Origin: Schistosoma haematobium
Taxonomy: Eukaryota > Platyhelminthes > Trematoda > Strigeidida > Schistosomatidae
Direction of reading: 5' to 3'
DNA: 64,000 nucleotides
NCBI RefSeq assembly: GCF_000699445.3
Contig: NC_067195.1
Span: 9,414,287-9,478,286, forward strand
Under the pieces are notes generated by a model. The model was not told the DNA's origin, searched no databases, and saw only the letters and a program-made list of their open reading frames with translations. Position numbers and translations under genes: made by a program. The first letter of the stretch is position 1. Every line of letters starts with the position of its first letter. Of this stretch, positions 23,800-34,745 are shown in pieces.

Positions 23800-23885
23800 G
23801 AGATGTGGTGTGCAGTGAAATCCAGGACTTCGTTTCGTCCCATGTGGGACTCGTCAGCTAAATGTATATGCATCCCAGACTTCTT
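23800..23885 (-). mobile_element. Sm-alpha-type SINE fragment (ribozyme part)
   Basis: The reverse complement runs GGGAUGCAUAUACAUUUAG, then the hammerhead, then CUGGAUUUCACUGCACACC. This is the arrangement of the Sm-alpha 3' region (gaugcag, guaca, ribozyme, cuggauuccacugc). The upstream tRNA-like B-box part is not seen, so the copy is truncated to its ribozyme end. Confidence 0.75.
23820..23863 (-). ncRNA. Type I hammerhead ribozyme, Sm-alpha class, intact
   Basis: On the minus strand the order is AUUUAG, CUGACGA, GUCCC, ACAU, GGGAC, GAAA, CGAAG, UC, CUGGAU. CUGANGA and GAAA are intact. Stem II has five pairs. Stem I pairs over all six positions with two G-U wobbles, so it is compensated rather than decayed. 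Stem III is A-U and C-G closed by a GAA loop, short as in Sm-alpha. The cleavage triplet is GUC. Hammerheads cleave after this triplet in cis. It is transcribed sense with the arrestin gene and begins about 264 nt past the exon 2 donor. Best ribozyme candidate of the window. Confidence 0.8.
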
Positions 23886-24127
23886 GTTTACTACTAGAAG
23901 AAACACGAGTCAACTGCTTATCATATCCTATCTACTCTAAATATACCTATGTCATATTGGCCATATCGACGTAATTCTTACAGAATGTATATATACCGAC
24001 TAAGATCGATCAAATGTCAGTGAAAATAATGACAACGGGATAATCTACACAATTTCAAATTCAATTAAAAAAATATGTTTGGGAAATTAGAAGTGAGTGA
24101 CGCTAGTTAATATAAAACAAAACTTAC

Positions 24128-25301
24128 TCTTAATCTGGGGAAATGTATTAATTCTAATGGTCTGAATACAATAATTTCACGCTGTTGTATATGCCTTAAT
24201 TTTAGACGATTATTACGTAATTCAATACGTACAGCATATGTAATAGATGCTGATGCACCACCAGCCAAACAGTTTGTCGGTAATTCAAATGTACTAGGCA
24301 AATCTGCTGGTAGTTGAAATTCAAAGTAAAATACATGTATACCACGTGTCAATGTAAATTTTGTTTTTGTCCTACTATGTTTATCAATGGATGATTGTAA
24401 TTTTTCACTGGTATTATTATTATCATTTAATAGATCATGATATTTTTATTAGTATTATTCGACAATATATGTTTATTTGTTTGCCCATTTAAACTAAACT
24501 TATCATAATGTAATTCAATGTCATTTGGGTTATTGTTTAAATCATTATCATTTTTCAATGTTTCAATAGTGCTATTTGTTACTAACTGATCAGTTTTCTC
24601 CATATGTTTACTTGACAAAACATCATTGTATTGTTTAAGCAAATCAAGTTTCGATTTGTAAATTAATTGTAAATCACCATGATATATACATTCTTTCTTC
24701 TCCTCATCCATTTCAAATAATCTTTTCCATTGTTCTAAACAGAAATTAGGAAGACATGTTGAATCATATATTTTGTCTGTTGTTTTCGTTATTTGTTGAA
24801 ATGATCTCAGAGGATAATCGTTATTATTAATAGTAGAACCTGGTGAAACTAATTTATTAAAACTTTGACTACTTTTAATACTGCTTTCAGCATCCAATGA
24901 TGTAAACGATCCTGAAGCTGAAATCCATGACTCACCAATTCGTGATTCACAAATTAAATCATGATCTAATGCACATGACGAATGATTATAATTACAATTG
25001 GATTTAAAATGTGTATCAGATAAGTAACCACGATCAGTACAACAAGTTAAATGTGTACGTGGCGATACAGTTTCATGCGATTTACATGATTTTGTTTGCT
25101 TCAAAACGTTTGATGCATTTGAAAGTAATTTGCAAATTTTATTTTCTGTAATACAAACATTGGTATTAGTGAATTTTTTAAAATTTGAAATAGATCTTGA
25201 TAAATTAATTCCACTTGCTAATGAACCAGGTCTATTCATATAGCTTTCATTTTCAATATTCCAACGGGTTTTAGCCAACCCATATAACCACACAATACAA
25301 C
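24128..25301 (-). CDS. Arrestin-domain protein, exon 2 (Arrestin_N plus long insertion)
   Basis: The exon begins CIVWLYGLAKTRWNIENES, matching the Arrestin_N strand with G-x-A-x-T-x-W, after a TTAAG acceptor in phase 1 that fits exon 1. It ends KFTLTRGIHVFYFEFQLP, ADLPSTFELP, ASITYAVRIEL and HFPRLR, the F-x-F-x-LP, LP-S-FE and I-x-Y-x-V motifs of Arrestin_N, then a GTAAGT donor. Between lie about 290 residues of Asn/Ser/Lys-rich sequence not seen in ordinary arrestins. The frame shifts once near 24430: the first frame stops after NIMIY, and the second is open through HDLLNDNNNTSEKLQ. Either a single indel or a short intron is present. One candidate (GTCG to CCAG, 56 nt, ending about 24408) would restore phase exactly, but its donor is atypical. 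Confidence 0.85.
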
Positions 25302-25499
25302 CTTAATATGTTAACCGTGAAAAAGAAGCAAATAAACAATTAATTATAAAGTATCACAGATTTTATGAAATATACACAATGATGTAGATCACTAAATATA
25401 AACCATAGTTCAAAAATTTTCTATAAACCGATTTTATAGTTGAGTTCAACTTGATGTCAAGTTTTTATATTCATATTGTTCGGTGAAATTCTATTAGAT

Positions 25500-25645
25500 A
25501 TGATAAACCTCACAATTGACTGATCACTGGGTGGTGATCAATATAATGTGTATCAAGTCCTTTTAGTGCAGATCGAATGTAACCGACCAAGTTGCAATGT
25601 GGCCACTAGTCTAGGTGATTTGACATTACGTGCACTTGTTGAGAT
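25500..25645 (-). repeat. Dispersed repeat family, copy 4 (reverse orientation)
   Basis: The reverse complement contains gtcaaatcacctagactagt, then cacattgcaacttggtcggt and tgcactaaaaggacttgata. It is the longest and best copy of the family also seen at 6836, 13090 and 17608, and it sits about 200 bp upstream of exon 2. Confidence 0.55.
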
Positions 25646-26504
25646 GAGATGGTAGTTGGAGGTAGTCAACAGGGTTTCCTGTTGAAAAACACATTACTTT
25701 TAGAATATCCTAGCATAAAGGTTTCTCAGTGGTTACTGTCTATAAACTACAAATTCAAAGTTTATTATGATATACGTTTCTAGTATCTTTAATGATTATC
25801 AACGATTAACTTTTTCTAACTACTTTTATAGATTTTAAAACGATTTTTTGATAAATACTTAACACTGATCCTCTTCTAAATGAATCTTTTCATTGAATTT
25901 TTGTTGTTTTTCTATTTTCTACAAAAATATACTTGTATTTTTCATTGAAATCACAGATTGATCTAACTTAAACAACCAGTGTAAACCTGAAATCATTGAT
26001 TGGTTGTTTTATCCTTAATTATTGTAATGTTCCAAATCGTGAAATTCTCATGGTAAAGAGAAAATCGTAAATAAGTGTTCATTTCTTTATCTATCACTTT
26101 TATTTAGCTTTTTTCTTTCATTTCTAATATTTGCATGAACAGTTACAATAAGAATGAAATTTATAGCAAAATTAGAAAACAGAAGAAGTTCATTTAACTG
26201 GAAAGTGTAATGCCCTAAACTCAAAAAGTTTTCAGTTTGTAAAATAAATCACTCAATAGATTCATTCTATCTATTCATTTTAATAAAAATTTTCTTTTGA
26301 AAAATCTTCCAAATAATTAGCTGAAATGTAGATATTCACCTAGAGATATTAAATGACCATCTTATAATATGATGAAATGACTTTAAAAAACCCATCAGAA
26401 GCCTTGAATGAAAGTTCAAGACAATTCCAATGACGTTTATGATTCCAATGAAACTCAGCTATTTCCACAATCCCTAAATAACAATTATCACGAGATCACA
26501 GATG

Positions 26505-26660
26505 ACTAGCTTCGACAGAAAACTCGCTGAGTTCTGATGAGAAGCCACACAGTGAAGTTCAACCGTGCTAGGTGCGAGGCGTTTACCATGCTGAGGAATC
26601 CCACATCAGGAGAAAACGGTCGTTTAGTGTTTCTAGGTTTTCAACCGCGGTCTAACATTG
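26505..26660 (+). mobile_element. SINE relic with decayed hammerhead
   Basis: Shows gctgaggaatcccacatcag, ggagaaaacgg and ttctaggttttcaaccgcgg in the order of the plus-oriented SINE. CUGAGGA is preserved, but stem II is unpaired at its base and stem I is changed, so activity is unlikely. Confidence 0.6.
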
Positions 26661-29566
26661 GTCAGTTTATGATCTCATGATCACATTCCGTATTTTGCCT
26701 GTAAAATCATTGTTGTTCAATAAAGGTTAAATGATGTATTTTATTACAGATTACTAAATTACGGAGTTGTATATATCACAAAACCGTTTTATAGTTGTAA
26801 AGTGGTGAAAAGGATCAATCATTTAATCAAATTTTAACGACTTAGTGAAATAGTAACAATTATTTGCAAATTATTAGGATAAGTTCATAAGTTTACAGGA
26901 TCTGTTTCTGTGAACACATGTAATTATGATGTATATTATATTTCTGACTGAGTAAAGTGATCTTTGAATTAACTCAAGATTACCTAACTGAATTACAAAT
27001 TGTAGATCTACAGAATTGACATGTGAGCACTAGAGAAGAAACTATTATTATCAACAATCCAGTCAGTGCTGAATTTATTTGAAGTTTTGGGATCAAACCT
27101 TAGTAGTGACAATTATAATCCTTTTTTTCAAGCTGAAACGAAATCCAAAAAACTATTCGTAATAATTTTCACAGCTATAAAACTGAATAAACGATATGAC
27201 CACATTAACAAATTGAATGACTTAACTTATAAGAAATAAAAGGAATAAATCAGTCATATTTTTTGATTGATAATGAAACATGCAAATAGAAAATATCTAT
27301 TGGTGTCTTATGTTTTTTATGAGTAAAAAATTTATTGTTGACACAGTTGAGAAAATAATTTTTGGGAGGAATTTAATCATTAGATTGACATAAACAACAC
27401 AAAACAGAACATAGCGTCTACTCTCAAAAGATTTACTAACAAGATATTACCAGTAATACACTAAAATACAAAAATCAATTTCGTTTTCTCCTAAGACTGG
27501 CGATAACAATGATCTTTTATGTTGGTCAAACGAATCCCGAGATGAAATTCACACCAATACTTTAATAAAATGTATCCGGTTATATTTTACTATTATTGCG
27601 AATAATAATAGCCAAACTCATATTATTTAATATTATTTATTTAATGATAGTGAAGTGTAAGATATGTAGTTTTCCAATATAATTCACTTTTAATAAATAT
27701 TCAACCTATAATTACTTCAAACATATCTGTACAAAATCTTTAAACGGTGACTAAAACACATTCGTGTTCATTTATGAGTTTTCAACCAATCTTGATTCCA
27801 AGACACCTCATTTCATTTTCTAATTAAACGACGTAGGAATAAGATAGTAGTAGCTTATCCTTTTTCAAATGGACATAATAGAAAATAAATAAACGAACCA
27901 CCAATATGGTATTTTTTTAGTTGTGATAAATCGAAAACAATTTATGCAGTTGAATAAGTAAATCTGGTAAACAAATATAATCAATAGATTAAAAGAAATC
28001 CAAAGCAATTTTTAAAAAATGATGCACGGGATTTTGATATTTCTCAATTCTACTTAACCATGTTATTATAGAAATGAGAATAGTTCGATTTAAAAGATTC
28101 CTGAAACTCATGGAAATTCACATAAGATTATTTTTTGTATTCATGAGAAGAATAAAACACTAGTCTAATTGACTATATGATGATCTAGAGTATAGTGAAT
28201 TCTTATTAATAAAACCCAAGATTAATCTCATCATTCTGTACTTATTTGTCTATTACCGACTTAGTATTTTATCACACTTTATGCCTCTGAAGAATATTAC
28301 AAGCTGAATTAATGCTACACTCTAATAATGAAACTACCTCTGAAAATGATTTACTTTAAATAAGAAACTTAATTTTTATTAAAGATGGTAGTAAAGAGTA
28401 AAGTAGTTTAAATATTTGATCTCATATAATTCAATGAAATGAAAATCAAGTTTTAATTCTCAAACCAGCCAATGTTTTTTTCTAAAAATTAATGTCCATT
28501 TTATAATCTCATCAAATGAAGTTCTAACATTATCTACATTAAATATACTATTTCTAAGTTTATTGTGTGAACGAACAAATTGAATCGAATATATATAGGG
28601 AAAAACACTTTCTTATCTCTTTTTCTTTTATAACAAAAATAAATCATAATCAAAAAGTTTATTAATTCTATTTCTTTTAATCCACTAACTTGAATTTACA
28701 AAGCCTATAGATTATCCAACTGTTTTTTTAAATAAGAAAATCCAGTAAACAAAACCAAATTGTTTTCTCAAGTATGAAAGGAAAACAAACTGAATGAATT
28801 TACTTATAAGAAAATACTTACAAGTTAAGATAATGAAGATTTTAATAATTGAATTTTTAAGCTCAGTGAACAGAACACCTTAACGTTTCTACATAGTGTA
28901 TGCAATTACGTGTTATTTAGACAAGTGGAAATAATATCTTGATTGATACAATTTAATCAATAGTTAAAAGACTGAACAAATATAATATTGGTTACCAGTT
29001 AGCAATCAATTAATTGTAAATATCTCAAGGGTAGCTCAAATGGCTTACTGATAATGCTTCAGAATATAAAGTTGTATGATTAAACTTCAAATCTCATAAG
29101 AGTGATAAACTATGTCAAAATCATAGATTTTTCTTGCTGATGTATGCTAGCTAGTTATCACGCATTCAAGGTTCAAGATTTTTCTTGACTATCTTAAACT
29201 AACTAACACTTAAGATCCTCTTTCTTTAACATCTTAAGGATAATTTTTTGATTGGATTTTCATTAACTGTACTCGAGTACTTAAAAGGGTTCTGATTTGT
29301 AGTGATTACTTTTTTGATTTCATAGGATTAACCATAATTAAAGTGATATGACAAATTAAAATAAAACTGAAGTATGTACAATCGTAATTTTTCAATTTAA
29401 TTCTTTACACTTGTTTTTTTAGTTTATTGAATTTAAAAATCTTTTCACAGGATAATAGTGAATTTTTTAACATATACTTCTTTCTTTTAATATGTATATA
29501 TGTTCTCTTAAGGCATTATCTATAAAAATCAGATCAGAAATTTCGGTTTATCATTGTTGAGAATAG

Positions 29567-29590
29567 TAATAATAATAATAATAATAATAG
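29567..29590. repeat. (AAT)n microsatellite
   Basis: About eight AAT units. Confidence 0.85.
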
Positions 29591-29903
29591 ATAAGAGTAT
29601 GTTCATGAAAATCTCACTTGCTTGACTACTCAACTAATTTAAATCAGATAATTTGGTTCATTTCATCGTTGTGGAAAATGATTCATCGGAAGAAAGTTGT
29701 AAATTTATTAATGAGGCGCTTTGTTTTAAAGAATTCTCTAAAAATGCATTCACAAAAAGCACTCATGGAAATCACTAGAAAAAAATTAATCGTAGTTATT
29801 GAGATAATCAATATGGCACCTAAATCAAAAGGGAAATTTAATTATTTATGTATAATTAACTAATCCATAACTTGACAGTAAATATAATTTTTTATTATCT
29901 CCA

Positions 29904-30076
29904 AATGAGTAAAACACATTGGATTTTTGACGTTTTATGACTTAATATAAATTAAGATAAGTATCATTTGTACTCTTTGAACTTATGTTAATTTATTTCG
30001 GTTGTTTATTTATTCTGAAGAAGTGGCTTACATTAAGTCACGAAACGCCAAAAATACGATTTTTCTACTCATTGTG
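29904..30076. mobile_element. Small palindromic element (MITE-like or PLE pLTR-like)
   Basis: Left arm (aatgagtaaaacac, tttttgacgtttta, tgacttaatataa) and right arm (reverse complement aatgagtagaaaaatc, tttttggcgtttcg, tgacttaatgtaa) are alike over roughly 48 bases, with about 75 bases between. The right arm contains CUGAAGA (30015-30021), an 8-bp hairpin (GUGGCUUA/UAAGUCAC) and GAAA, resembling a hammerhead core but with one extra A between the box and the stem. Autonomy and class are unknown. Confidence 0.55.
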
Positions 30077-30199
30077 ATATAACAAAACATATACTTACCA
30101 TTAACTTTGTACTCGGTGTCGAATATATTTGAAACTGTTAAGTCCAACCCTGGCAATAATAGTTATAAATTTACAACTTGGTTTTAAAGTTTACTGTAA

Positions 30200-30330
30200 G
30201 ACTGATAGGCAGAGGTGACTGATGACTAGCACCTGAATTTTAGAACACGCGTTTTGTTCTATTTTGGACTTGTCAGCTGGATGCAACTGCATCTGAAGGT
30301 TGATGTTCACTCCGTGACACATACAAAAAG
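30200..30330 (-). mobile_element. Sm-alpha copy with decayed hammerhead
   Basis: The reverse complement has gatgcagttgcatccagctg, then acaagtccaaaatagaacaa and acgcgtgttct. CUGANGA reads CUGACAA and GAAA reads AAAA, so the ribozyme is dead. The upstream gagtgaacatcaacctt fits the Sm-alpha region before the ribozyme. Confidence 0.7.
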
Positions 30331-31119
30331 AGACTGCTCAGTTGCAGTATTAAAACTAAATGAGGAGTTTTAAACAACCGATACAAAAATGTATGATAGA
30401 TAGTTTAAACAGAACCTAAACTCAAGTTATGCCTTTTCTTTCAGTCAACGACTTTGGTTCATTGATCAAGTCTGTCTCAAATAGTGTCTAAATGATACTC
30501 TCAGACTAACTGCATTGTCATCATCATCATAATTCATAATTGATTGGTTTCTAAGTAATTCACAATGTATGCAGAATATTTAAATGATTTTATTCCAGAC
30601 CGACAGTTATCCAGTTAGGAAAATCCTTTCTTTAAAAATTATCATCTAACATTGACAAGTAAATTAGAAAACTTAAAGGAAACTAAGCAATTTAGGATCA
30701 TTTCTTTAACTTATATTAATTACACAAGTTTTTAAATCAACAATCAATTCATTTATAACAAAGAAAAGCATATAATTCAACCGAGCGGAAGTAGATTTAA
30801 TATTGCTTAACATGATATATTTAATTCACTTTTGTTTAAACTTTTAAGTAGCAGAAAAAGGTCATGATTATTTTTAAAAAAACAAAACAAATTCCATGGT
30901 ATATTATCAATTGATGTTAGTTCATAGATTTCCTGATAATAATTATTTATTAGAAAAATAATTAAAAAACAAAACAAACAAATTGTTATTATTAGTTTCA
31001 TGTTTATTTTGCAGCGCGAATTTCAATTTTTCAAGGTTGTTTATTTGTCTTCGTCAGTTGTTTTTTTAAAGTTTATATGAAAATTTCTGGTATGACTAAA
31101 TATGTCAGCATTGACTAAC

Positions 31120-31149
31120 ATATATATATATATATGTATATATATATAT
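31120..31149. repeat. TA microsatellite, one interruption
   Basis: About 30 bases of TA with one G interruption. Confidence 0.85.
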
Positions 31150-31565
31150 CATTGTTATGTAGTAAAACGTTTATTTTAGGTCACATATAGGTCAAGAATT
31201 ATAACACTGACATAACTGTTTATCATTCAATTTATTATTAATATGAAGACGAAAAATTATTTTCATTTTTCTACTAATGTTATTTTCCATAGGAATAAAA
31301 AATAATAACCCGTAAATTTAGTAAAATATCATAATAATAACACCATCTATGATAAACATGATGAATGAATGAGATTCTAGTATACATAAATGATCATTTT
31401 AGATGATAATGGAAAAAATGATTGACAGACTCGTAAATAAATAGGATGTTTTTAAAAGAAAAACTTTGACATAAGACTTTAAGTCAATGAAATTAGAAAG
31501 CTCTATGATTTTAACAGTAAACACTATGTCATACTTTTTAGAAGTGTTCCTTTTGGAGACAACCA

Positions 31566-31569
<4 letters not shown>

Positions 31570-31597
<28 letters not shown>
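31570..31597. repeat. (AT)14 microsatellite
   Basis: 28 bases of uninterrupted AT. It creates the run of tyrosine and isoleucine in the overlapping open frame, which is not a gene. Confidence 0.92.
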
Positions 31598-31617
31598 CTT
31601 TTGTTAAAATGGGGATA

Positions 31618-31690
31618 TACAAATTCACTCGGTGTTGTTTTGTATGTATCTTCCCATTGTTATTTAGGACTGCAATTGATCAGTCTCTCT
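31618..31690 (-). mobile_element. Sm-alpha 5' fragment in inverted orientation
   Basis: Reads aaattcactcggtgttgttt, then tcttcccattgttatttagg and actgcaattgatcagtctct. This is the reverse complement of the 5' region of the Sm-alpha copy starting near 31768. The two arms are separated by about 85 bases and form a head-to-head inverted repeat. Confidence 0.72.
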
Positions 31691-31767
31691 AGCTACTATC
31701 CATCATTGCTAAAAAGTTTGTAACTTAAGGTTATATCGAGGCAATCCACACAGGATACACATATGCC

Positions 31768-32035
31768 AATAAGAGACTGATCAATCGCAGTCCTAAATAA
31801 CAATAGGAAGCTACAAGTAAAACAACACCAAGTGAATTTATACTTCACCCGATTGCACAAGCATGTGACTACCGGGAATCAGTAGCTACGTGAATAACGC
31901 GATGGAGATTGAAGTAAACGCTACTTGGTTCGGGTCCCAGAATGAATACCAACTCTGAGATGCAGGTACAACCAGCTGACGAGTCCCAAACAGGACGAAA
32001 CGCGAGTCCTGCACACCACTGCTATCCACTATTCA
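31768..32035 (+). mobile_element. Nearly full-length Sm-alpha SINE
   Basis: Order: gagactgatcaatcgcagtc, caacaccaagtgaatttata, gcgatggagattgaagtaaa, an RNA polymerase III B-box-like ggttcgggtccc (31928-31939), ctctgagatgcaggtaca, the hammerhead (31968-32018), and cactgctatccact. This matches my knowledge of the Sm-alpha repeat (a short retroposon with an internal Pol III promoter and hammerhead, described in schistosomes) over its length. Plus strand, so antisense to the arrestin gene. Confidence 0.85.
31968..32018 (+). ncRNA. Hammerhead ribozyme in Sm-alpha, stem I weakened
   Basis: Core strands CUGACGA and GAAA are intact, stem II is GUCC/GGAC, and the cleavage triplet is GUC. Stem I keeps only three continuous pairs next to the core (CAG/CUG), because AUCCAG became AACCAG and CUGGAU became CUGCAC. 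Stem III is C-G then a mismatch. Weak activity at best is expected. Confidence 0.7.
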
Positions 32036-32847
32036 TCTTTGGGGATATTCATAGTTTGAAAAGAAAAGAAAAACAAATTTTGAGAAAAGTTTATGATTTT
32101 TGATGTCTTATTGATTTAAAAATATGTTATATTCAGCTACTTATCATTAAGTTAACAAGTAGTCTTTATTTGAACTTTTGTGATGGGGATCCTCATTAGT
32201 TTTTTTCATTTTAATTGGGATTCTATTCATAGGTTTTATAGATTCACTAAAGTAAATTTATATTATCATCTAACAGATCAAGATAAATATGTTGTTTATA
32301 CTCAACATATTAAAATAAATTTCAACTTAAAATGTTATTGAACATAATCACCAGTACGTTTAAACCAATTTTATTAGCTAGAAAAGTGAAAATGATTTTT
32401 GTTATTTTCATCGAAACTTCACCAACGAGTAAAATTTAAATGAAATGAACTCAAATTTATTTCACAAATCCTTAATATATCGTAGATAAATCTTAGATAT
32501 AATTCGTGTACAAATGCTTGATTAGATTACATGTTAAAGAACGTGTATGTCAATCATTGATTTTATTCTTGACAATTGACAATAATAAGCAGATTTACCG
32601 CCTTTTACTCTGCTTTTAACCTATACCAGCACATCAAGGAATTTCTGAATAGTCTAATGAATAAAGAATTAGCTGATTGTAGCTAAACAACCATTGAGAA
32701 GCTAAAAGCTTATTACAGTATGAAACTCTTCAGAAGTACCCCTTTTGAGACTACACCAGAGGCCGAATTTAAGACCTTTAAGGATTTAAAAATTGAGTAA
32801 CTGAGGCTTCATCCAATACCCAACATGTTTAACCTCAGTCAGTTTGC

Positions 32848-32995
32848 GATACTGCTGGCTCAGTAGTCTAAAAATTAATCGCTGTTTCAGAAACCTGAAT
32901 GAACTGAGTCTAATCTCTGGTGACATTGTGAATGCGTATTACGAACGAGTCCCACAATGAGACGAAATATTTGTCCGGTCATCCCTGATGTTTAG
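32848..32995 (+). mobile_element. SINE relic
   Basis: An A-box-like segment (gctggctcagtagtctaaaa), gaatgcgtattacgaacgag and tcccacaatgagacgaaata follow the plus-oriented SINE order. The CUGANGA strand is not recognisable. Confidence 0.5.
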
Positions 32996-34444
32996 TGGTT
33001 GTTTAGGTAAGAATAAGGCTTGTCGCAAACTATAAAATAGAAATAGAGATTTTTAATTTTCTCAAACTTTTACCCAAACTATTCGTTTAAATTAAAAGTA
33101 AAAAATCAACTCTACACTGCATACCAACAAAAAGCAAAGATCATTAATGAAATGTCACTATTTTGTATCATAATATATTTGAAGTCATACAAGAAAACTA
33201 CCTCAAAATTCATGAACACGTCAAGATTTAATCTATGTGAACAAAATGGATAAGAGAATGACTGAGTAAAGTTACAGTAAGATAAAAGAGAAAAGTATAG
33301 ATTCCTATGATTTTTTTTCTTATATCTAATTAAACTACACTCACAGGTAGATAACTGACAGGTAAGTAACCAACACATTTTTGTTTTCATCACTGTTTTA
33401 TTCAAAAGTGGAAATTTAAATTTTAGAAGGGATGAGAAATATATATATAAGTTTGGTTCCTACGTCTTCCAGTCAGTAAATAATCACAAATCGATATCTT
33501 GAAGAAAATGAGAACTTGACCATTTTACCCCGAGTTTGATATTGTACTCATAATTTGATATGAATAATTAACTTTTCAAAAAAAAGGATCAATCTCTGCT
33601 TGTATGATGGATGTTCAACTGAATAAAAAATTAAAACGTGTATAGCCGATCAAACTTGAAATTCTTTTTTATTAGTTTGACTGATTAATCAATTTTATGA
33701 CTTTAAATTGATTGACTTCGTTTTTTTGTTTGGTAAAAGAACTTCCATGAGAATTTATCGAAAAAATATGATATAATGCATTTTCAATGAAAACTTAGCT
33801 TTTATATTCGAGCATTTCTATCTATAATCTTATTTATCAAAGTGTCTTTTGTCAACATTTATCTTTCCTCTTTGTAAATAAACTCAACTTTAAAAGTCTA
33901 AATCTGTAGTCAAGCATAAATGAAACATGAAATTGTTTATAATATTTTAGTACAAAAAGCCTTCGAAATTCAATTCTCAAAAAAAAATTACCTCATATTA
34001 TAAGAAAACATGATATTTTTCATCTTCTCAGTAAAACTGTTTGTTGTAAATGCGAATATATAGATAATTAGATTATCTATCTTTTCATTATTATGAGCGG
34101 TTGTTGGTTATCTCACACTGCTGGCAGTAGTATTACAAGTTCACTTAAATAAATAACTTACACAAAAGGTTAGCAGCAAAGCGACATAATTAAAACATCA
34201 GTTCTGGAATAGTTTTGAAAACATAGTTATGTAAAAGATTGATTTAGATTATCTGAATTAGTCAAGATTTACTGTAAAACTACAGTTGATTTTATATTTT
34301 AAGCTATGATAAATATTTTGCTAAAGAAATTAACTTCTAAGTGAACGATACAGATAATAACAAAATTACGTGTGGGGAAAACATAAGATTAAAATGTATA
34401 AAAAGTTAAGACATATCGCTGAAATCGCGAACCGATCGAAGTTG

Positions 34445-34745
34445 GAGAACTATTGAAAACCTATAAGCATTAGACGACCGTTTGATTATAGTATGGGACT
34501 CCTCATCAATGTGTATTCACGACCTCACAACCGGGAACAAAACCCAACACTTCCGGGTTCGCACGCGAATGCTTCCTTAAGATACCAGTAAACCTGTGTC
34601 AAATGATGTACAAGCCTAACTTCAACAATACCATTTTACACAACCATCTTCATTAATTTCGGTGGGTAACTACCTCAAACACGGTTGGATTCCAATAGTA
34701 ATGGCTTCTCATTACATGACACTAATGTTTCTGTTAACGACTTTT
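34445..34745 (-). mobile_element. tRNA-SINE copy, decayed
   Basis: Antisense order: attgaaaacctataagcatt, agacgaccgtttg, tatgggactcctcatcaatg, acttccgggttcgcacgcga, taacttcaacaataccattt and gtaatggcttctcattacat. The length is close to a full unit, but the hammerhead has several core changes. Confidence 0.65.

Larger units (their letters stand above)
12611..24127 (-). other. Arrestin gene intron 2
   Basis: About 11.5 kb. It contains a dispersed repeat (13090-13170), a 24-unit TA microsatellite, a plus-oriented SINE (14589-14850), an inverted SINE composite (16447-16954), another dispersed-repeat copy (17608-17680), an Sm-alpha 5' scrap (20977-21036), a GC-elevated patch (21920-22480) and a well-preserved Sm-alpha hammerhead (23820-23863). 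Between these, notably 17700-20970 and 22500-23780, I see only AT-rich sequence with no exon. Confidence 0.7.

Noticed and set aside
29618..29863. 81-codon open frame and an overlapping frame reading VENDSSEESCKFINEAL
   Set aside because: Plausible coding flavour but no splice sites, no recognised domain and stops soon after; insufficient to call.
32602..32800. Coding-like plus-strand stretch (LYQHIKEFLNSLMNKELAD, TPEAEFKTFKDLK)
   Set aside because: Interrupted by two stops and no family recognised; may be an old retroelement gag but I cannot support it.
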